Positions 22,735 to 32,333 of a stretch of 49,641 nt of DNA are shown here, piece after piece. Origin of the DNA: Bacteroidales bacterium (GTDB lineage Bacteria; Bacteroidota; Bacteroidia; Bacteroidales; WCHB1-69); the NCBI GenBank assembly GCA_017438945.1, contig JAFRUI010000007.1, positions 1 through 49,641 of the forward strand, given 5' to 3'. The stretch's first letter is position 1; each line of letters begins with the position of its first letter. The position numbers and the translations under genes are program-made. Under the pieces are notes generated by a model. The model ran no database searches. It saw nothing but the letters and a program-made list of their open reading frames with translations, and was not told the DNA's origin.

Positions 22735-24620
22735 ATTTGATCTGCGAGGAACCGCATCACCTCTATGATTTGCGGTTCCTCGTATTTTTTGGAAAGTTCA
22801 GTGAGGATTTGTTTTGGGGTATAACCTTTTTGCTGTAATGATTTTACATCGCCGGAAATCTGTTCAAAGATTTTGTTTTTGATACGTTGTATTTGGTTGC
22901 GCCTGCACACGTCGCATTCACCGCATGGGGTGCTGCTCCACTCCCCGAAATACTGCAGCAGAAGTTGGCTGCGACATACGTTGTCGGTTTTTACGTAATT
23001 TTCCACGGCTGCTAGTCTCTCTTCCGCCTTCTCTTTCCGAAAATCGTAGATTTTTTTGTCGAAATAGAGGTGTTTTTCATCGATTCTGTCTTTCAAAAAG
23101 ACAATCAGTGGAATATTGCTTTGCGGTTGATAGGATAGGACTTTTTCCCTTCTCAATTCTTTAAGCTGCTCTATAACAGTTTCTTCTGTGTTTTCCAAAC
23201 GGGAGGCTAACAGCTGTTCGTCAATGTTGACGAATTGGGAGAATACGCCAGTGTAAGAACGCAGGATAGTGGTGATCAGCGGTTCGTATTCGGGCTTTTC
23301 TTTTTGATATTTCAGTAGTTGGTCACCATCAAGACGGAACTGCAACTCGGACTTTTCGCGCAAATGCTCGGACACAAGGATTACTCCGATATTGTTGAGC
23401 AATTTGAGTGCATTGAAATATTGGGTGGCATTCATCTGCACAGCGCGTGCATGTTCCTCCATGGAGAACGGGAAGACTTTGTTCTGGCCCGTGCCGATTT
23501 CAATATGGTGAGACTGGCACAGTTCGCGATAGACCTCGCGCACACGGTCGAGTTCGGGGAATGTGAAAGTGAAATTGCGTTTGAGCTGGGCCACATCATA
23601 GTTGTCGTAGAGCAGGATAGCGACAGCGGGCTTCTCGTCGCGGCCGGCGCGTCCCGCCTCTTGGAAGTAGGCCTCTAAGGTGTCAGGCAGGTCGATGTGC
23701 ACCACGAACCGCACGTCCGGTTTGTCAATACCCATGCCGAAAGCATTGGTGGAGACCATCACGCGGGTTTCGCCTTTCATCCAGCTCTGTTGCTTGCGGT
23801 CGCGCTCGCGAGGTTCCAATCCGGCATGGTAATAGTCGGCGGAGATGCCGTTATTGCGCAGGAAAATAGCGGTTTCCGCCGTTTTCTTTCGGTTGCGTAC
23901 ATACACGATGCCCGAACCGGGATAGCGGTTCATGATCCGAAGCATCCGGCTGTTTTTGTCCTCCTCGTTGACTACAAAATAGGTCAGATTGCTCCGTTTG
24001 AAGCTTTTTTGGAAGACATTCTCGGTCTTGAACTCCAAACGCAGTTGGATGTCTTTGACCACTTCGGGCGTGGCGGTGGCGGTGAGTGCCAGCACTGGAA
24101 CCTGAGGGAAAAGCTTTCGGATCTGCGCGATTTCCAAATATGGCGGCCGGAAATCGTATCCCCATTGCGAGATGCAGTGCGCCTCATCCACGGCAATCAT
24201 GGAGACTGGCATCCGTTCGAAGTTCATTTTAAAGTGTTCTGTCTGAAGGCGTTCAGGGGAAACGTAGAGAAAACGGTATTCTGGGTCAAAAAGACAGTTG
24301 TCGATGGTGGCCTGGATTTCGCTCTGCCGCATTCCGGAATAGATGGCTCCGGCCTTGATATGGCGGGCACGGAGGTGCTCCACCTGGTCTTTCATCAACG
24401 CGATGAGCGGGGAGATGACGATGCAGAGCCCGCCCTTCACGAGCGCAGGCACTTGGAAACAGATGGATTTTCCGCCACCGGTGGGCAATAATGCGAGAGT
24501 GTCACGCCCTTCCAGCACAGAAAGGATGATGTCCTCTTGCAAAGGCCGGAAACTGTCGTATCCCCAGTGTTGTTTGAGGACTTGTCGTGCTTGTTGTTGA
24601 AATTTGGTGGCTGTGATCAT
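22731..24620 (-). CDS. recQ: ATP-dependent DNA helicase RecQ
   Basis: A 629-residue superfamily 2 helicase. It has motif 0 WGYDSFRPLQEDII, Walker A LALLPTGGGKSICFQ near residue 45, the DEAH-type box AVDEAHCISQWGYDFRP, motif V NAFGMGIDKPDVRFV and motif VI QEAGRAGRDEKP. The zinc site is formed by C-R-S-Q-L-L-L-Q-Y-F and CGECDVCRR, then a winged-helix region. No C-terminal HRDC domain is seen, as in shorter Bacteroidota RecQ forms. It unwinds DNA 3'-5' in recombination and fork repair. The gene is 17 bases downstream of the BFN/DUF151 gene and probably co-transcribed. The stop codon is made by the palindrome at 22707-22734. Confidence 0.95.
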   Translation of the reverse strand: MITATKFQQQARQVLKQHWGYDSFRPLQEDIILSVLEGRDTLALLPTGGGKSICFQVPALVKGGLCIVISPLIALMKDQVEHLRARHIKAGAIYSGMRQSEIQATIDNCLFDPEYRFLYVSPERLQTEHFKMNFERMPVSMIAVDEAHCISQWGYDFRPPYLEIAQIRKLFPQVPVLALTATATPEVVKDIQLRLEFKTENVFQKSFKRSNLTYFVVNEEDKNSRMLRIMNRYPGSGIVYVRNRKKTAETAIFLRNNGISADYYHAGLEPRERDRKQQSWMKGETRVMVSTNAFGMGIDKPDVRFVVHIDLPDTLEAYFQEAGRAGRDEKPAVAILLYDNYDVAQLKRNFTFTFPELDRVREVYRELCQSHHIEIGTGQNKVFPFSMEEHARAVQMNATQYFNALKLLNNIGVILVSEHLREKSELQFRLDGDQLLKYQKEKPEYEPLITTILRSYTGVFSQFVNIDEQLLASRLENTEETVIEQLKELRREKVLSYQPQSNIPLIVFLKDRIDEKHLYFDKKIYDFRKEKAEERLAAVENYVKTDNVCRSQLLLQYFGEWSSTPCGECDVCRRNQIQRIKNKIFEQISGDVKSLQQKGYTPKQILTELSKKYEEPQIIEVMRFLADQM

Positions 24621-24621
24621 G

Positions 24622-24653
24622 GCCTGTTGCCTATTGCCTATTGCCTGTTGCCT
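24622..24653. repeat. Short tandem repeat spanning a gene end
   Basis: Four copies of a GCCTRTT-type 7-mer fill the space between the DUF151 and recQ genes and extend into the last codons of the former. Confidence 0.7.
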
Positions 24654-25270
24654 CTTTTATCAATCTCCTCCTGAATCTTCGCCGCAAGTTCATAATTTTC
24701 TTCCTCAATCGCGTTTTGAAGCAGCTCTTTAAGTTCAGGAAGGGTGAGGGCTTCCCATTCTGATTCGGCCGCAGCGGGATGAGGCGTATCCGGAACATTC
24801 TCAGAATGCGGTTCTTCTTGATAATTTGGTGTCTTCATGGCAACCTGCATCTGTTCTTCGAAAAGAACCTTGTTGAAATAGATGGGTACGCCGGCGCACA
24901 AGGCGATGGCCACGGCGTCTGATGGGCGGGCATCAACCTCAAAGAACGACTCTGTCGGCGTTTGGATGACAATGGAGGCATAATAGATTCCCTGGCTGAA
25001 CTCATTAATGGAGACAAACTCAATATTGTAGTCTGGAATGTTATTCGCAATCAAATCAACGAACAAGGCGTGAGTAAGTGGTCTTTGCGGTAGTCTGCCA
25101 TGCATCTCTCCCAAAATAGCGCGCGCCTCGTTCAACCCGATGATGATAGGCACATAGTGGGTGAGATTGGCCTTGTCCACCAAAATCATGGAAAACGCTT
25201 CGGTCGCCTGTGATGATGAACGTACGTCAAACACTTCAACTTCGATGTATTCTATGTCGTTGATTCGCAT
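24638..25270 (-). CDS. Bifunctional nuclease (BFN/DUF151) domain protein with UVR motif
   Basis: A 210-residue protein. Residues 1-130 are a BFN/DUF151 domain: VPIIIGLNEARAI, RPLTHALFVDLIAN, DARPSDAVAIALCAGVPI and YFNKVLFEEQ are diagnostic. An acidic linker follows (about 145-170). Residues ~175-210 form a UVR motif (ELLQNAIEEENYELAAKI), the helical hairpin found in UvrB/UvrC. Related plant proteins have been reported as DNA/RNA nucleases; the activity of bacterial members is not well defined. The gene precedes recQ with a 17-base gap, which suggests a DNA-repair link. The last few codons fall in a short tandem repeat, so the C-terminus may vary between strains. Confidence 0.9.
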   Translation of the reverse strand: MRINDIEYIEVEVFDVRSSSQATEAFSMILVDKANLTHYVPIIIGLNEARAILGEMHGRLPQRPLTHALFVDLIANNIPDYNIEFVSINEFSQGIYYASIVIQTPTESFFEVDARPSDAVAIALCAGVPIYFNKVLFEEQMQVAMKTPNYQEEPHSENVPDTPHPAAAESEWEALTLPELKELLQNAIEEENYELAAKIQEEIDKRGNRQ

Positions 25271-25484
25271 TTTTTGAATGGTTATTGGTTATGGGTTATG
25301 GGTTATTGAAGCTGGTGTATTGGTGAATAGTGATTAGTGAATAGTGATTAGTGATTGGTGATTAGTGAGCAGTGAGCAGTGAGTGAACAGACGGTATCGT
25401 ATTTTATCTCATCCTTTCATCGCTTTTCATCGTCTCATCGCTTCATCGCTTCATCGTCTCATCGCTTCATCGTTTCATCGTCCT
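25271..25484. repeat. Degenerate tandem repeats between purL and DUF151 genes
   Basis: This stretch has several adjoining simple repeats: GGTTATGGGTTAT-type (about 25280-25310), GTGATTAGTGAATA-type (about 25325-25385) and TTCATCGTCTCATCGC-type (about 25418-25480). None has the regular spacing of a CRISPR array. No gene is seen. Confidence 0.85.
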
Positions 25485-28400
25485 TTATCGTCCGAAATAC
25501 GCCACCGCGTTCGCAAAGATATCCTGCTCCTTGTTCCCGCTGATGTTCTTGTAGAGATTACGGCCTTTTCGTTCGCTGTGGCCCATCTTGCCGAGAATCA
25601 GTCCGTTGTCGGAAACGATGCCTTCGATAGCGTAGAAGGAGCCGTTGGGGTTGTCTTCGGGATCCATGCTCACCTGACCGTTTTCGTCGCAGTACTGGAA
25701 CGCGACCTGACCGTTCTCAAAGAGCTGTTTGGCAAGCTCTTGCGATACTACGAACTTGCCCTCACCGTGGCTGACGGCAATCTGATGGACGTCGCCTTCT
25801 TTGAAGGAAGCGAGCCATGGGGAGTTGGTGCTGCCTACGCGGGTGCGCACGATGCGCGAGATGTGGCGGTTGATGTTGTTACGGTAGAGGGTGGGGGAGT
25901 CGGGCGTGACGTCGCCGAGCTTGCTGAAGGGCAGCAGTCCCGACTTGACGAGTGCCTGGAAGCCGTTGCAGATGCCGAGCACCAGACACTTGCGTGCCAA
26001 CAGGTCTTCGACGGCCGCTTTCACCTTCGGACTGTTGAGCACGTTGGCGATGAACTTGCCGCTGCCATCGGGCTCGTCACCCAAGCTGAAACCGCCGGAG
26101 AGCGCGAGAATTTGTGACTCACGGATGGCTGCCGCCAATTCGTCGATGGAGTGCTCGATGGCTGCCTCGTCCAAGTTCTTGAAGACCAAGATGCGGGTTT
26201 CCGCACCGGCGTCCTCGAACGCTTTGGCCGTGTCGTAGTCGCAGTTGGTGCCGGGGAACACGGGCAAAATCACCTTCGGCTTGCTGACTTTTGCAGCAGG
26301 CTCGAAATTGTTGTTCTGCGCTTTGTGAGTGAACTCCGCACCTACGGAAACCGTTTCGTTCGGGGCGGTCTGCGGGTAGAGCTTGCCGTAAAAACCACGC
26401 CAAGCCGCCAACAACGCCGCTTTGTCGAGCTTCTCGCCGTTAACGATGAAGTCGTCAGCGACCTTACCCAATTCGATGGCAAATGGAGCATCCAGTTTCT
26501 CGGTGGTCTCCACGATGAAGCTGCCGTAGCCATAAGCGAAGAGATCTTTGTCGGTCAGGATATCAAATCCCAAATCATTACCGAAGCTCATCTTGGCCAG
26601 TGCTTCCGCAATGCCGCCGAATTGCAATGTGAAGGCGGAGACTATCTTTTGGTCCAGAATGTTTTTGCGTATAAAGTCGAATATCTCGGAAGTGTGCTGG
26701 ATATTCGGGATGTCATTTTCTAACTTGTTTTCTATGAGGTAGATGTAATTTTCTTTTTGTTTGAACTCCGGCGAAATGATGTGGTCGGAATTCTCCGTGG
26801 TAATGGCGAAAGAGACGATGGTGGGCGGCACGTGCATGTCCTTGAAGGTGCCGCTCATGGAGTCCTTGCCGCCCAAGGAGGCGAGTCCGAACTCTTTCTG
26901 CATCCAGAAAGCGCCCAACAACGCGGAAAGCGGTTTGCCCCAACGTGTGGCGTCTTTGCCTAATTTTTCGAAATATTCTTGGAAGGTGAAACGGATCTTA
27001 TGGTAGTCGCCGCCGGCCGCCACGATTTTCGACATGGCTTCCAACACGGCCATAACACCCGCATGATACGGGGAACGGATGGCGATAAACGGGTTGTAGC
27101 CGAACGCCATGATGGAGGCGAGATTTGTATGTCCGTGCAGCACAGGCAGTTTCTGTGCGCTCACCTGAGCTTCCGTCAGCTGGTCTTTGCCGCCGAAGGG
27201 CATCAATACCGTGGAGGCGCCGATGGTGGCGTCGAACATCTCGATGAGGCCCTTTTGGGAAGCTACGTTCGGGTTGGTGAGGCAGCTATGCCATTTCTCC
27301 TGTATCGTTTTTCCTTGAATGTCAGCAGGTTTCAGCACATCGTTAGCTACAGGCGCGATTTTGGCGGTTACCTTTTGGCGCACGCCGTTGGTGTTGATGA
27401 AGTCGCGGCTGAGGTCCACGATGGTTTTGCCGCGCCAGGTCATCGTGAGGCGGTTGTCGTCGGTCACCTTGGCGATGATGTTGGCTTCGAGGTTTTCCTC
27501 GCGGCAGTATTGGAAGAAGGTTTCCACGTCCTCGGGCGCGACCACCACGCTCATGCGCTCCTGCGACTCGCTGATGGCGACCTCCGTGCCGTTCAGACCC
27601 TTGTATTTCGTGCGCACTGTGTCCAGGTCGATGACGAGACCGTCAGCCAATTCGCCGATGGCGACGCTGACACCGCCCGCGCCGAAGTCATTGGACTTCT
27701 TGATGAGCTTCGTCACTTCAGGACGACGGAACAGGTGCTGGATTTTGCGCTCTTCGGGTGCGTTACCCTTCTGCACCTCGGCAGCGCACGTGTCGAGCGA
27801 CTTTTCCGTGTGCTCTTTCGAGGAACCGGTAGCACCGCCGATACCGTCGCGACCGGTGCGTCCACCGAACATGATGATGATGTCGCCGGGAAGAGGACGC
27901 TCGCGGCGCACTTGGTTCTCGGGAACGGCACCTACCACGGCTCCGATTTCGAGACGCTTCGCCTGGTAATCAGGATGGTAGATCTCGCGCACGCAGGTCG
28001 TGGCCAGCCCGATCTGGTTGCCGTAAGAGGAATAGCCGGCGGCGGCGGTTTTGGAAATCACCGACTGCGGGAGTTTGCCAGGCAGCGTGGCGGATATCGG
28101 GGCGTTGATGTCGCCCGCGCCCGTAACACGTAGAGCCTGATACACATAGCTGCGCCCACTCAGCGGATCGCGGATGGCACCGCCCACGCAGGTGGCTGCA
28201 CCGCCGAAGGGCTCGATCTCCGTCGGGTGGTTGTGCGTCTCGTTCTTGTACATCAGCAGCCAATCCTCCTCTTTGCCATCGACATCCACCTTCACGCGGA
28301 TGCTGCAGGCGTTGTTCTCCTCGGAGATCTCCTTGTCGGGGAGATTGCCGCGCTTGTACTCGTATTTGCCGTTGATGGAAGCCAAGTCCATCAGCGTGAC

Positions 28401-29201
28401 AGGCCGTTGCGTGTCCTTGCCGTACATCTCGTCGCGCACGGCAAGATACTCACACAACGCATTTTCAATCTGCTCTTTATAAATATTGTCGCCTTTGGTC
28501 TGGATGTCGGTGATGGCCGTCTCGAACGTCGTGTGGCGGCAATGGTCGCTCCAATAAGTGTCCAACAGTTTGATTTCCGTGTCAGACGGGTCGCGTTTCT
28601 CATCATTGGCGAAATATTGCTGGATGAACTTCAAATCTTCCAACGACATAGCCAATCCCATCTTGCCGTGAAAATCGCGCAGCTTGTCGTCCGTCCAGGT
28701 TCTGAACTCGCTATATATCGGAACGTCTTGAATTTCGGGGCTTTCCGTCAATTCTAAGCGGGACATGTCCTTCTCGCGGGCTTCCACCTCGTTGATACAG
28801 AACTTCTTGACCTTAAGCCACTGTTCCTCGGTCAGTTCGCCCTCAATCACGTAGAGGTTGGCACTCTTGATGACGGCTTCCGTCTTGGGATTCAAGAGCT
28901 TGAGGCACTGCATGGCACTGTCGGCGCGTTGGTCGAACTGACCGGGCAGGAACTCCACAGCAAAATACTTCTTGCCGTTCAACGGAAATTCATGATAAAT
29001 GTCGTCAGTCACCGGTTCGGAGAAAACCACGCTTTCGGCTTTCTTGAGCAAATCCTCATCTATGTTGAATATGTCATAGATCTTCAGATGGCGAAGGTTA
29101 GTAATGTTAAGGTTAAAATTCTGATTCAAAGTGGTTTTCAAACTGTCGGCCTCGACTTGAAAACCAGGTTTTTTTTCTATGAAAATACGAGCGTCACGCA
29201 T
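25485..29201 (-). CDS. purL: Phosphoribosylformylglycinamidine synthase, single-chain form
   Basis: A 1238-residue enzyme from ATG 29199-29201; the longer frame to 29237 contains the promoter and is rejected. It joins the N-terminal, FGAM synthase and glutaminase parts in one chain. The SDHCRHTTFET active-site segment lies near residue 222 and the ATP site includes ETHNHPTEIEPFGGAATC. The C-terminal class I glutaminase has the nucleophile in GICNGFQAL and the His-Glu of VSHGEGKF. It converts FGAR, glutamine and ATP to FGAM in the fourth step of purine synthesis. The length fits the gamma-proteobacterial/Bacteroidota large type rather than the split PurLQS. It is monocistronic with a clear -7 box. 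Confidence 0.97.
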   Translation of the reverse strand: MRDARIFIEKKPGFQVEADSLKTTLNQNFNLNITNLRHLKIYDIFNIDEDLLKKAESVVFSEPVTDDIYHEFPLNGKKYFAVEFLPGQFDQRADSAMQCLKLLNPKTEAVIKSANLYVIEGELTEEQWLKVKKFCINEVEAREKDMSRLELTESPEIQDVPIYSEFRTWTDDKLRDFHGKMGLAMSLEDLKFIQQYFANDEKRDPSDTEIKLLDTYWSDHCRHTTFETAITDIQTKGDNIYKEQIENALCEYLAVRDEMYGKDTQRPVTLMDLASINGKYEYKRGNLPDKEISEENNACSIRVKVDVDGKEEDWLLMYKNETHNHPTEIEPFGGAATCVGGAIRDPLSGRSYVYQALRVTGAGDINAPISATLPGKLPQSVISKTAAAGYSSYGNQIGLATTCVREIYHPDYQAKRLEIGAVVGAVPENQVRRERPLPGDIIIMFGGRTGRDGIGGATGSSKEHTEKSLDTCAAEVQKGNAPEERKIQHLFRRPEVTKLIKKSNDFGAGGVSVAIGELADGLVIDLDTVRTKYKGLNGTEVAISESQERMSVVVAPEDVETFFQYCREENLEANIIAKVTDDNRLTMTWRGKTIVDLSRDFINTNGVRQKVTAKIAPVANDVLKPADIQGKTIQEKWHSCLTNPNVASQKGLIEMFDATIGASTVLMPFGGKDQLTEAQVSAQKLPVLHGHTNLASIMAFGYNPFIAIRSPYHAGVMAVLEAMSKIVAAGGDYHKIRFTFQEYFEKLGKDATRWGKPLSALLGAFWMQKEFGLASLGGKDSMSGTFKDMHVPPTIVSFAITTENSDHIISPEFKQKENYIYLIENKLENDIPNIQHTSEIFDFIRKNILDQKIVSAFTLQFGGIAEALAKMSFGNDLGFDILTDKDLFAYGYGSFIVETTEKLDAPFAIELGKVADDFIVNGEKLDKAALLAAWRGFYGKLYPQTAPNETVSVGAEFTHKAQNNNFEPAAKVSKPKVILPVFPGTNCDYDTAKAFEDAGAETRILVFKNLDEAAIEHSIDELAAAIRESQILALSGGFSLGDEPDGSGKFIANVLNSPKVKAAVEDLLARKCLVLGICNGFQALVKSGLLPFSKLGDVTPDSPTLYRNNINRHISRIVRTRVGSTNSPWLASFKEGDVHQIAVSHGEGKFVVSQELAKQLFENGQVAFQYCDENGQVSMDPEDNPNGSFYAIEGIVSDNGLILGKMGHSERKGRNLYKNISGNKEQDIFANAVAYFGR

Positions 29202-29225
29202 AATCTGTGGTTTCAAAAATATGGC

Positions 29226-29234
29226 GCAAAGATA
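29226..29234 (-). promoter_or_regulatory. -7 box of purL
   Basis: The minus strand reads TATCTTTGC, 25 bases upstream of the ATG. The short leader leaves no room for a purine riboswitch. Confidence 0.65.
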
Positions 29235-29341
29235 CAATTTTTAATGGTTATGGGTTACAGGTTATAGAACGGGTTGTTCGGAACGGTGGTGTAAGGTTCT
29301 GCCACTGCGCCGGAACGCCATAATAAAAAGAATTCAACATC

Positions 29342-29734
29342 TCATATCAGTTGGATGGATTCGAGTTCATGGGTGAGAGATTTTATGCCGTTCTGCATTT
29401 TCTCTGCTTGTTTTCTTCGTGGCTTATGCACCCCGGCCGCATAATGCCATAATTGACGTTCATTAATGCCAGTTATCCTGCTCAGTGCAGCTTTCGTGAA
29501 CACATTACTGTAATAGTTGATGAATGTTGCGGCATCAATCTTGAATATCAGCTCATATTCTTTCGACAAGGCGGGACACGGATTCGGATTGTCTTCCAAA
29601 TATAATTCGATCGCTTCTCGTATGTTCTTTTCGATTTCTTTCAAATCTTTTCCTACCGTGAAAATGGGTGCATCGTTTATATATGCGCTCAGATTCTTGC
29701 CGGCATGTTCCACAATAATATCTACTGTTGTCAT
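29342..29734 (-). CDS. hicB: HicB-family antitoxin
   Basis: A 130-residue protein (ATG 29732-29734; a GTG two codons upstream is possible). The N-terminal part is the degenerate RNase-H-like HicB fold, IIVEHAGKNLSAYINDAPIF followed by GKDLKEIEKNIREAIELYLE. The C-terminal part is a DNA-binding helix-turn-helix, LSRITGINERQLWHYAAG, ending HKPRRKQAEKM. It is the antidote to HicA and likely represses the pair through the HTH. It follows hicA by about 20 bases in the same direction. The HicA-first order is the usual one. Confidence 0.9.
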   Translation of the reverse strand: MTTVDIIVEHAGKNLSAYINDAPIFTVGKDLKEIEKNIREAIELYLEDNPNPCPALSKEYELIFKIDAATFINYYSNVFTKAALSRITGINERQLWHYAAGVHKPRRKQAEKMQNGIKSLTHELESIQLI

Positions 29735-29754
29735 TGTCACTTTTTTTTCATTAA

Positions 29755-29943
29755 TTATCTTAATCCAGCTTGTTTAAGGATGCTGTAGTAAGTTCCTTTC
29801 TCAATACCTTTGCTGCCATGATTTGGGACAATCACCACTTTCCCGTCTTTTTCAAACTTCAAGTGGCTTCCTTTTTGACTTTTGAGTTCATATCCGTTTT
29901 TTAACAACAGGCTAATAACCTCTTTCACTGTTTTATAGCTCAT
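29755..29943 (-). CDS. hicA: HicA-family toxin (mRNA interferase)
   Basis: A 62-residue double-stranded-RNA-binding-type protein. It carries the HicA hallmarks: TVKEVISLLLKNGYELKSQ, the catalytic-type His in KGSHLKFEKDG, and VIVPNHGSKGIEKGTY. HicA proteins cleave mRNA and halt translation until bound by HicB. The start is placed at ATG 29941-29943 because the -7 box lies 22 bases upstream and inside the longer open frame. It is promoter-proximal to hicB, so both come from one transcript. Confidence 0.92.
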   Translation of the reverse strand: MSYKTVKEVISLLLKNGYELKSQKGSHLKFEKDGKVVIVPNHGSKGIEKGTYYSILKQAGLR

Positions 29944-29964
29944 AATAACATTTTGTTTTGCGCG

Positions 29965-29973
29965 GCAAATATA
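29965..29973 (-). promoter_or_regulatory. -7 box of hicAB
   Basis: The minus strand reads TATATTTGC, 22 bases before the hicA ATG. It rules out the longer reading of hicA to 30021. Confidence 0.65.
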
Positions 29974-30074
29974 GTAAAAATATGAATACTTTTTGCTCTG
30001 TTGAATTTTTTGAATACCCAAGATTCCCGTCCATTTCTTCGAAATGCTAACAGCTCACTGCTCACTAAAAAAAC

Positions 30075-30083
30075 TATTTTTGC
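30075..30083 (+). promoter_or_regulatory. -7 box of the prolyl oligopeptidase gene
   Basis: TATTTTTGC lies 30 bases before the ATG at 30114. Confidence 0.65.
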
Positions 30084-30113
30084 ACTTCCGAAATAATTAA
30101 AACAATCATATCA

Positions 30114-32243
30114 ATGAAAAAACTAACTATCAGTATTTTAGCATTAAGCACCATCATTATGCTTGCATCCTGTAATAAGAAGAACAACACGGTTCCGAAG
30201 GTGGAATACCCCGAAACCAAGAAATGCGACACCGTGGATCACTATTTCGGTGTGGCCGTGCCCGATCCTTACCGCTGGCTCGAGGATGACTATTCCGAGG
30301 AGACCGCCAATTGGGTGAAGGCGCAGAACGAGGTGACTAACAAGTTCTTGGCGCAGATTCCCTATCGTGAGAAGATGAAGAAACATCTGTTGGATATCAT
30401 GAATTACCCGAAGGAGGGTGCGCCGTGGAAAAAGGGCGACCGCTACTTCTTCTACCGCAACGACGGCCTGCAGAACCAGAGCGTGCTCTACTACAAGAAT
30501 TCCCTTGATGGTGAAGCAGTTGAGTTGCTCGACCCCAACAAACTCTCCAATGACGGCACCGTGGCGCTCTCCACGCTCGACATCTCCGATGACGGCAAGT
30601 ATCTCGGTTACGCCATCTCCCGTAACGGCAGTGATTGGCAGGAAATTTACGTCAAGGACATTGCGACGGGCAAGGATTTGGACGACCATCTCGTGTGGGT
30701 GAAGTTCTCCGGCATCGCTTGGAAGGATGACGGCTTCTTCTACAGCCGCTTCCCGGAGCCCAAGAACGAACTCTCCGGGGTAAACGAGAACGGCAAACTC
30801 TACTACCACAAAGTCGGCACCGACCAAAAAGAGGACAAATTGGCTTACGAAGACCGCACCAACCCGAACCTTAGCTTTAGCGCTGAGGTTGTCAACAAAC
30901 GCTATCTGGTGATTTACGGTAGCGAATCCACATCGGGCAATTCGCTGTATTACAAAGATTTGAATGATCCGAAAGCACAGTTTATAAAGGCGGTGACCGA
31001 CTTTACGGATGATTACAGCGTGATAGACGAGATTGATGGCCATTTCCTCGTGATGACCAACCACAACGCGCCCGAATACCAGGTCATTAGCATCCCGATT
31101 GGCAGTCTGACGACGATGGGATGGACCGATGTCATTCCCGCCACCAAGGGCGAAGTCCTCGCAGGTGTGAGCCATATCGGTAAAAGGTTGATTGCCAACT
31201 ATACCAAGGACGCCCATTCCGTGGTGAAGATTTTCGATGAGGGCGGCAAGTTCCTCGCCAAGCTCGACAATGACCAGATCGCTTCCATTGGTGGTTTCTC
31301 CGGCGAGGCCGAGGACACCGAGACGTTCTACACGGTCACCTCATACGTGACGCCAGCGACCATCTACCGCTACGATGTCACGAACAACAAATCGACGCTG
31401 TACAAGAAATCCGAAATCAAGTTCAACTCTGACGAGTATGTGACGGAGCAGAAATTCTATACCTCCAAAGACGGCACCAAGATTCCGATGTTCATCACCC
31501 ACAAGAAAGGCATCAAGATGGACGGCAGCAACCCGACGCTACTCTACGGTTACGGCGGTTTCAACATCTCGCTCACGCCAAGTTTCAGCGCGACCCGTTT
31601 GGCGTGGCTGGAGCAGGGCGGTGTGTATGCTGTGGCCAACCTTCGCGGCGGTGGCGAGTATGGCAAGGAGTGGCACGAGGCCGGTACGAAGCTGAAAAAG
31701 CAGAACGTTTTCGACGACTGTATTGCTGCGGCTGAGTTCCTGATTGCACAGGGCTACACCAGCAAGGAAAAGCTTGCGGTGATGGGCGGTTCCAATGGTG
31801 GTCTGCTCGTGGGCGCGGTCGTGAACCAGCGTCCCGACCTCTTCGCCGTGGCTATCCCGGAAGTGGGTGTCATGGACATGCTGCGCTACCACAAGTTCAC
31901 CATTGGCCGCTACTGGGCCGTGGATTACGGTACCAGCGAGGACAGCAAGGAGATGTTCGAGTACCTCTACAAGTACTCCCCGCTGCACTCCATCCAGAAC
32001 GGCAAGGAATATCCTGCCATCTTGGTGACCACCGCCGATCACGACGATCGTGTGGTACCCGCGCACTCGTTCAAGTACGCCGCGACTCTGCAGAACAGTG
32101 ACATCGGGGACAAACCGCACCTTATCCGCATTGAGAGCAACGCGGGTCACGGTGCCGGCAAACCCCTTGACAAAGCCGTCGATGAAATTGTGGACATCTA
32201 CTCGTTCATATTCTTTAACATGGGAGTCGAGCCGAAGTACTAA
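30114..32243 (+). CDS. Prolyl oligopeptidase (S9A), lipoprotein
   Basis: A 709-residue serine peptidase with a lipoprotein signal (MKKLTISILALSTIIMLASC, Cys20), so it is anchored outside the inner membrane. The N-terminal beta-propeller follows DPYRWLEDDYSEET, a family signature. The alpha/beta-hydrolase domain carries the triad: Ser in AVMGGSNGGLLVG (near residue 560), Asp in TTADHDDRVVP (near 641) and His in NAGHGAGK (near 679). It cleaves after proline in peptides of up to about 30 residues. Likely a role in peptide scavenging in the periplasm. It is monocistronic. Confidence 0.96.
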   Translation: MKKLTISILALSTIIMLASCNKKNNTVPKVEYPETKKCDTVDHYFGVAVPDPYRWLEDDYSEETANWVKAQNEVTNKFLAQIPYREKMKKHLLDIMNYPKEGAPWKKGDRYFFYRNDGLQNQSVLYYKNSLDGEAVELLDPNKLSNDGTVALSTLDISDDGKYLGYAISRNGSDWQEIYVKDIATGKDLDDHLVWVKFSGIAWKDDGFFYSRFPEPKNELSGVNENGKLYYHKVGTDQKEDKLAYEDRTNPNLSFSAEVVNKRYLVIYGSESTSGNSLYYKDLNDPKAQFIKAVTDFTDDYSVIDEIDGHFLVMTNHNAPEYQVISIPIGSLTTMGWTDVIPATKGEVLAGVSHIGKRLIANYTKDAHSVVKIFDEGGKFLAKLDNDQIASIGGFSGEAEDTETFYTVTSYVTPATIYRYDVTNNKSTLYKKSEIKFNSDEYVTEQKFYTSKDGTKIPMFITHKKGIKMDGSNPTLLYGYGGFNISLTPSFSATRLAWLEQGGVYAVANLRGGGEYGKEWHEAGTKLKKQNVFDDCIAAAEFLIAQGYTSKEKLAVMGGSNGGLLVGAVVNQRPDLFAVAIPEVGVMDMLRYHKFTIGRYWAVDYGTSEDSKEMFEYLYKYSPLHSIQNGKEYPAILVTTADHDDRVVPAHSFKYAATLQNSDIGDKPHLIRIESNAGHGAGKPLDKAVDEIVDIYSFIFFNMGVEPKY

Positions 32244-32333
32244 TTCATAATTCATAATGCATAATGCATAATGAAAAATGAAGAATGGTGTGAAATTGTA
32301 GGGCGTTTGGCTGAAAAAGCGAACGAAAGAATG

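Noticed and set aside
23697-24491. 264-residue plus-strand frame opposite recQ
   Set aside because: It is the antisense of conserved RecQ helicase motifs, with His/Gly-rich shadow composition and no promoter.
25271-25484. Simple repeats considered as a CRISPR array
   Set aside because: There is no constant repeat-spacer spacing and no cas gene.
26979-28133. 384-residue plus-strand frame inside purL
   Set aside because: It is antisense to a highly conserved part of PurL, has no signal or domain, and arises from codon bias of the real gene.
29201-29237. Longer start of PurL
   Set aside because: The -7 box lies inside it, and the family N-terminus begins at the downstream ATG.
30144-31217. 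357-residue minus-strand frame opposite the prolyl oligopeptidase
   Set aside because: It is antisense to the beta-propeller of a clear enzyme, with no recognisable fold.
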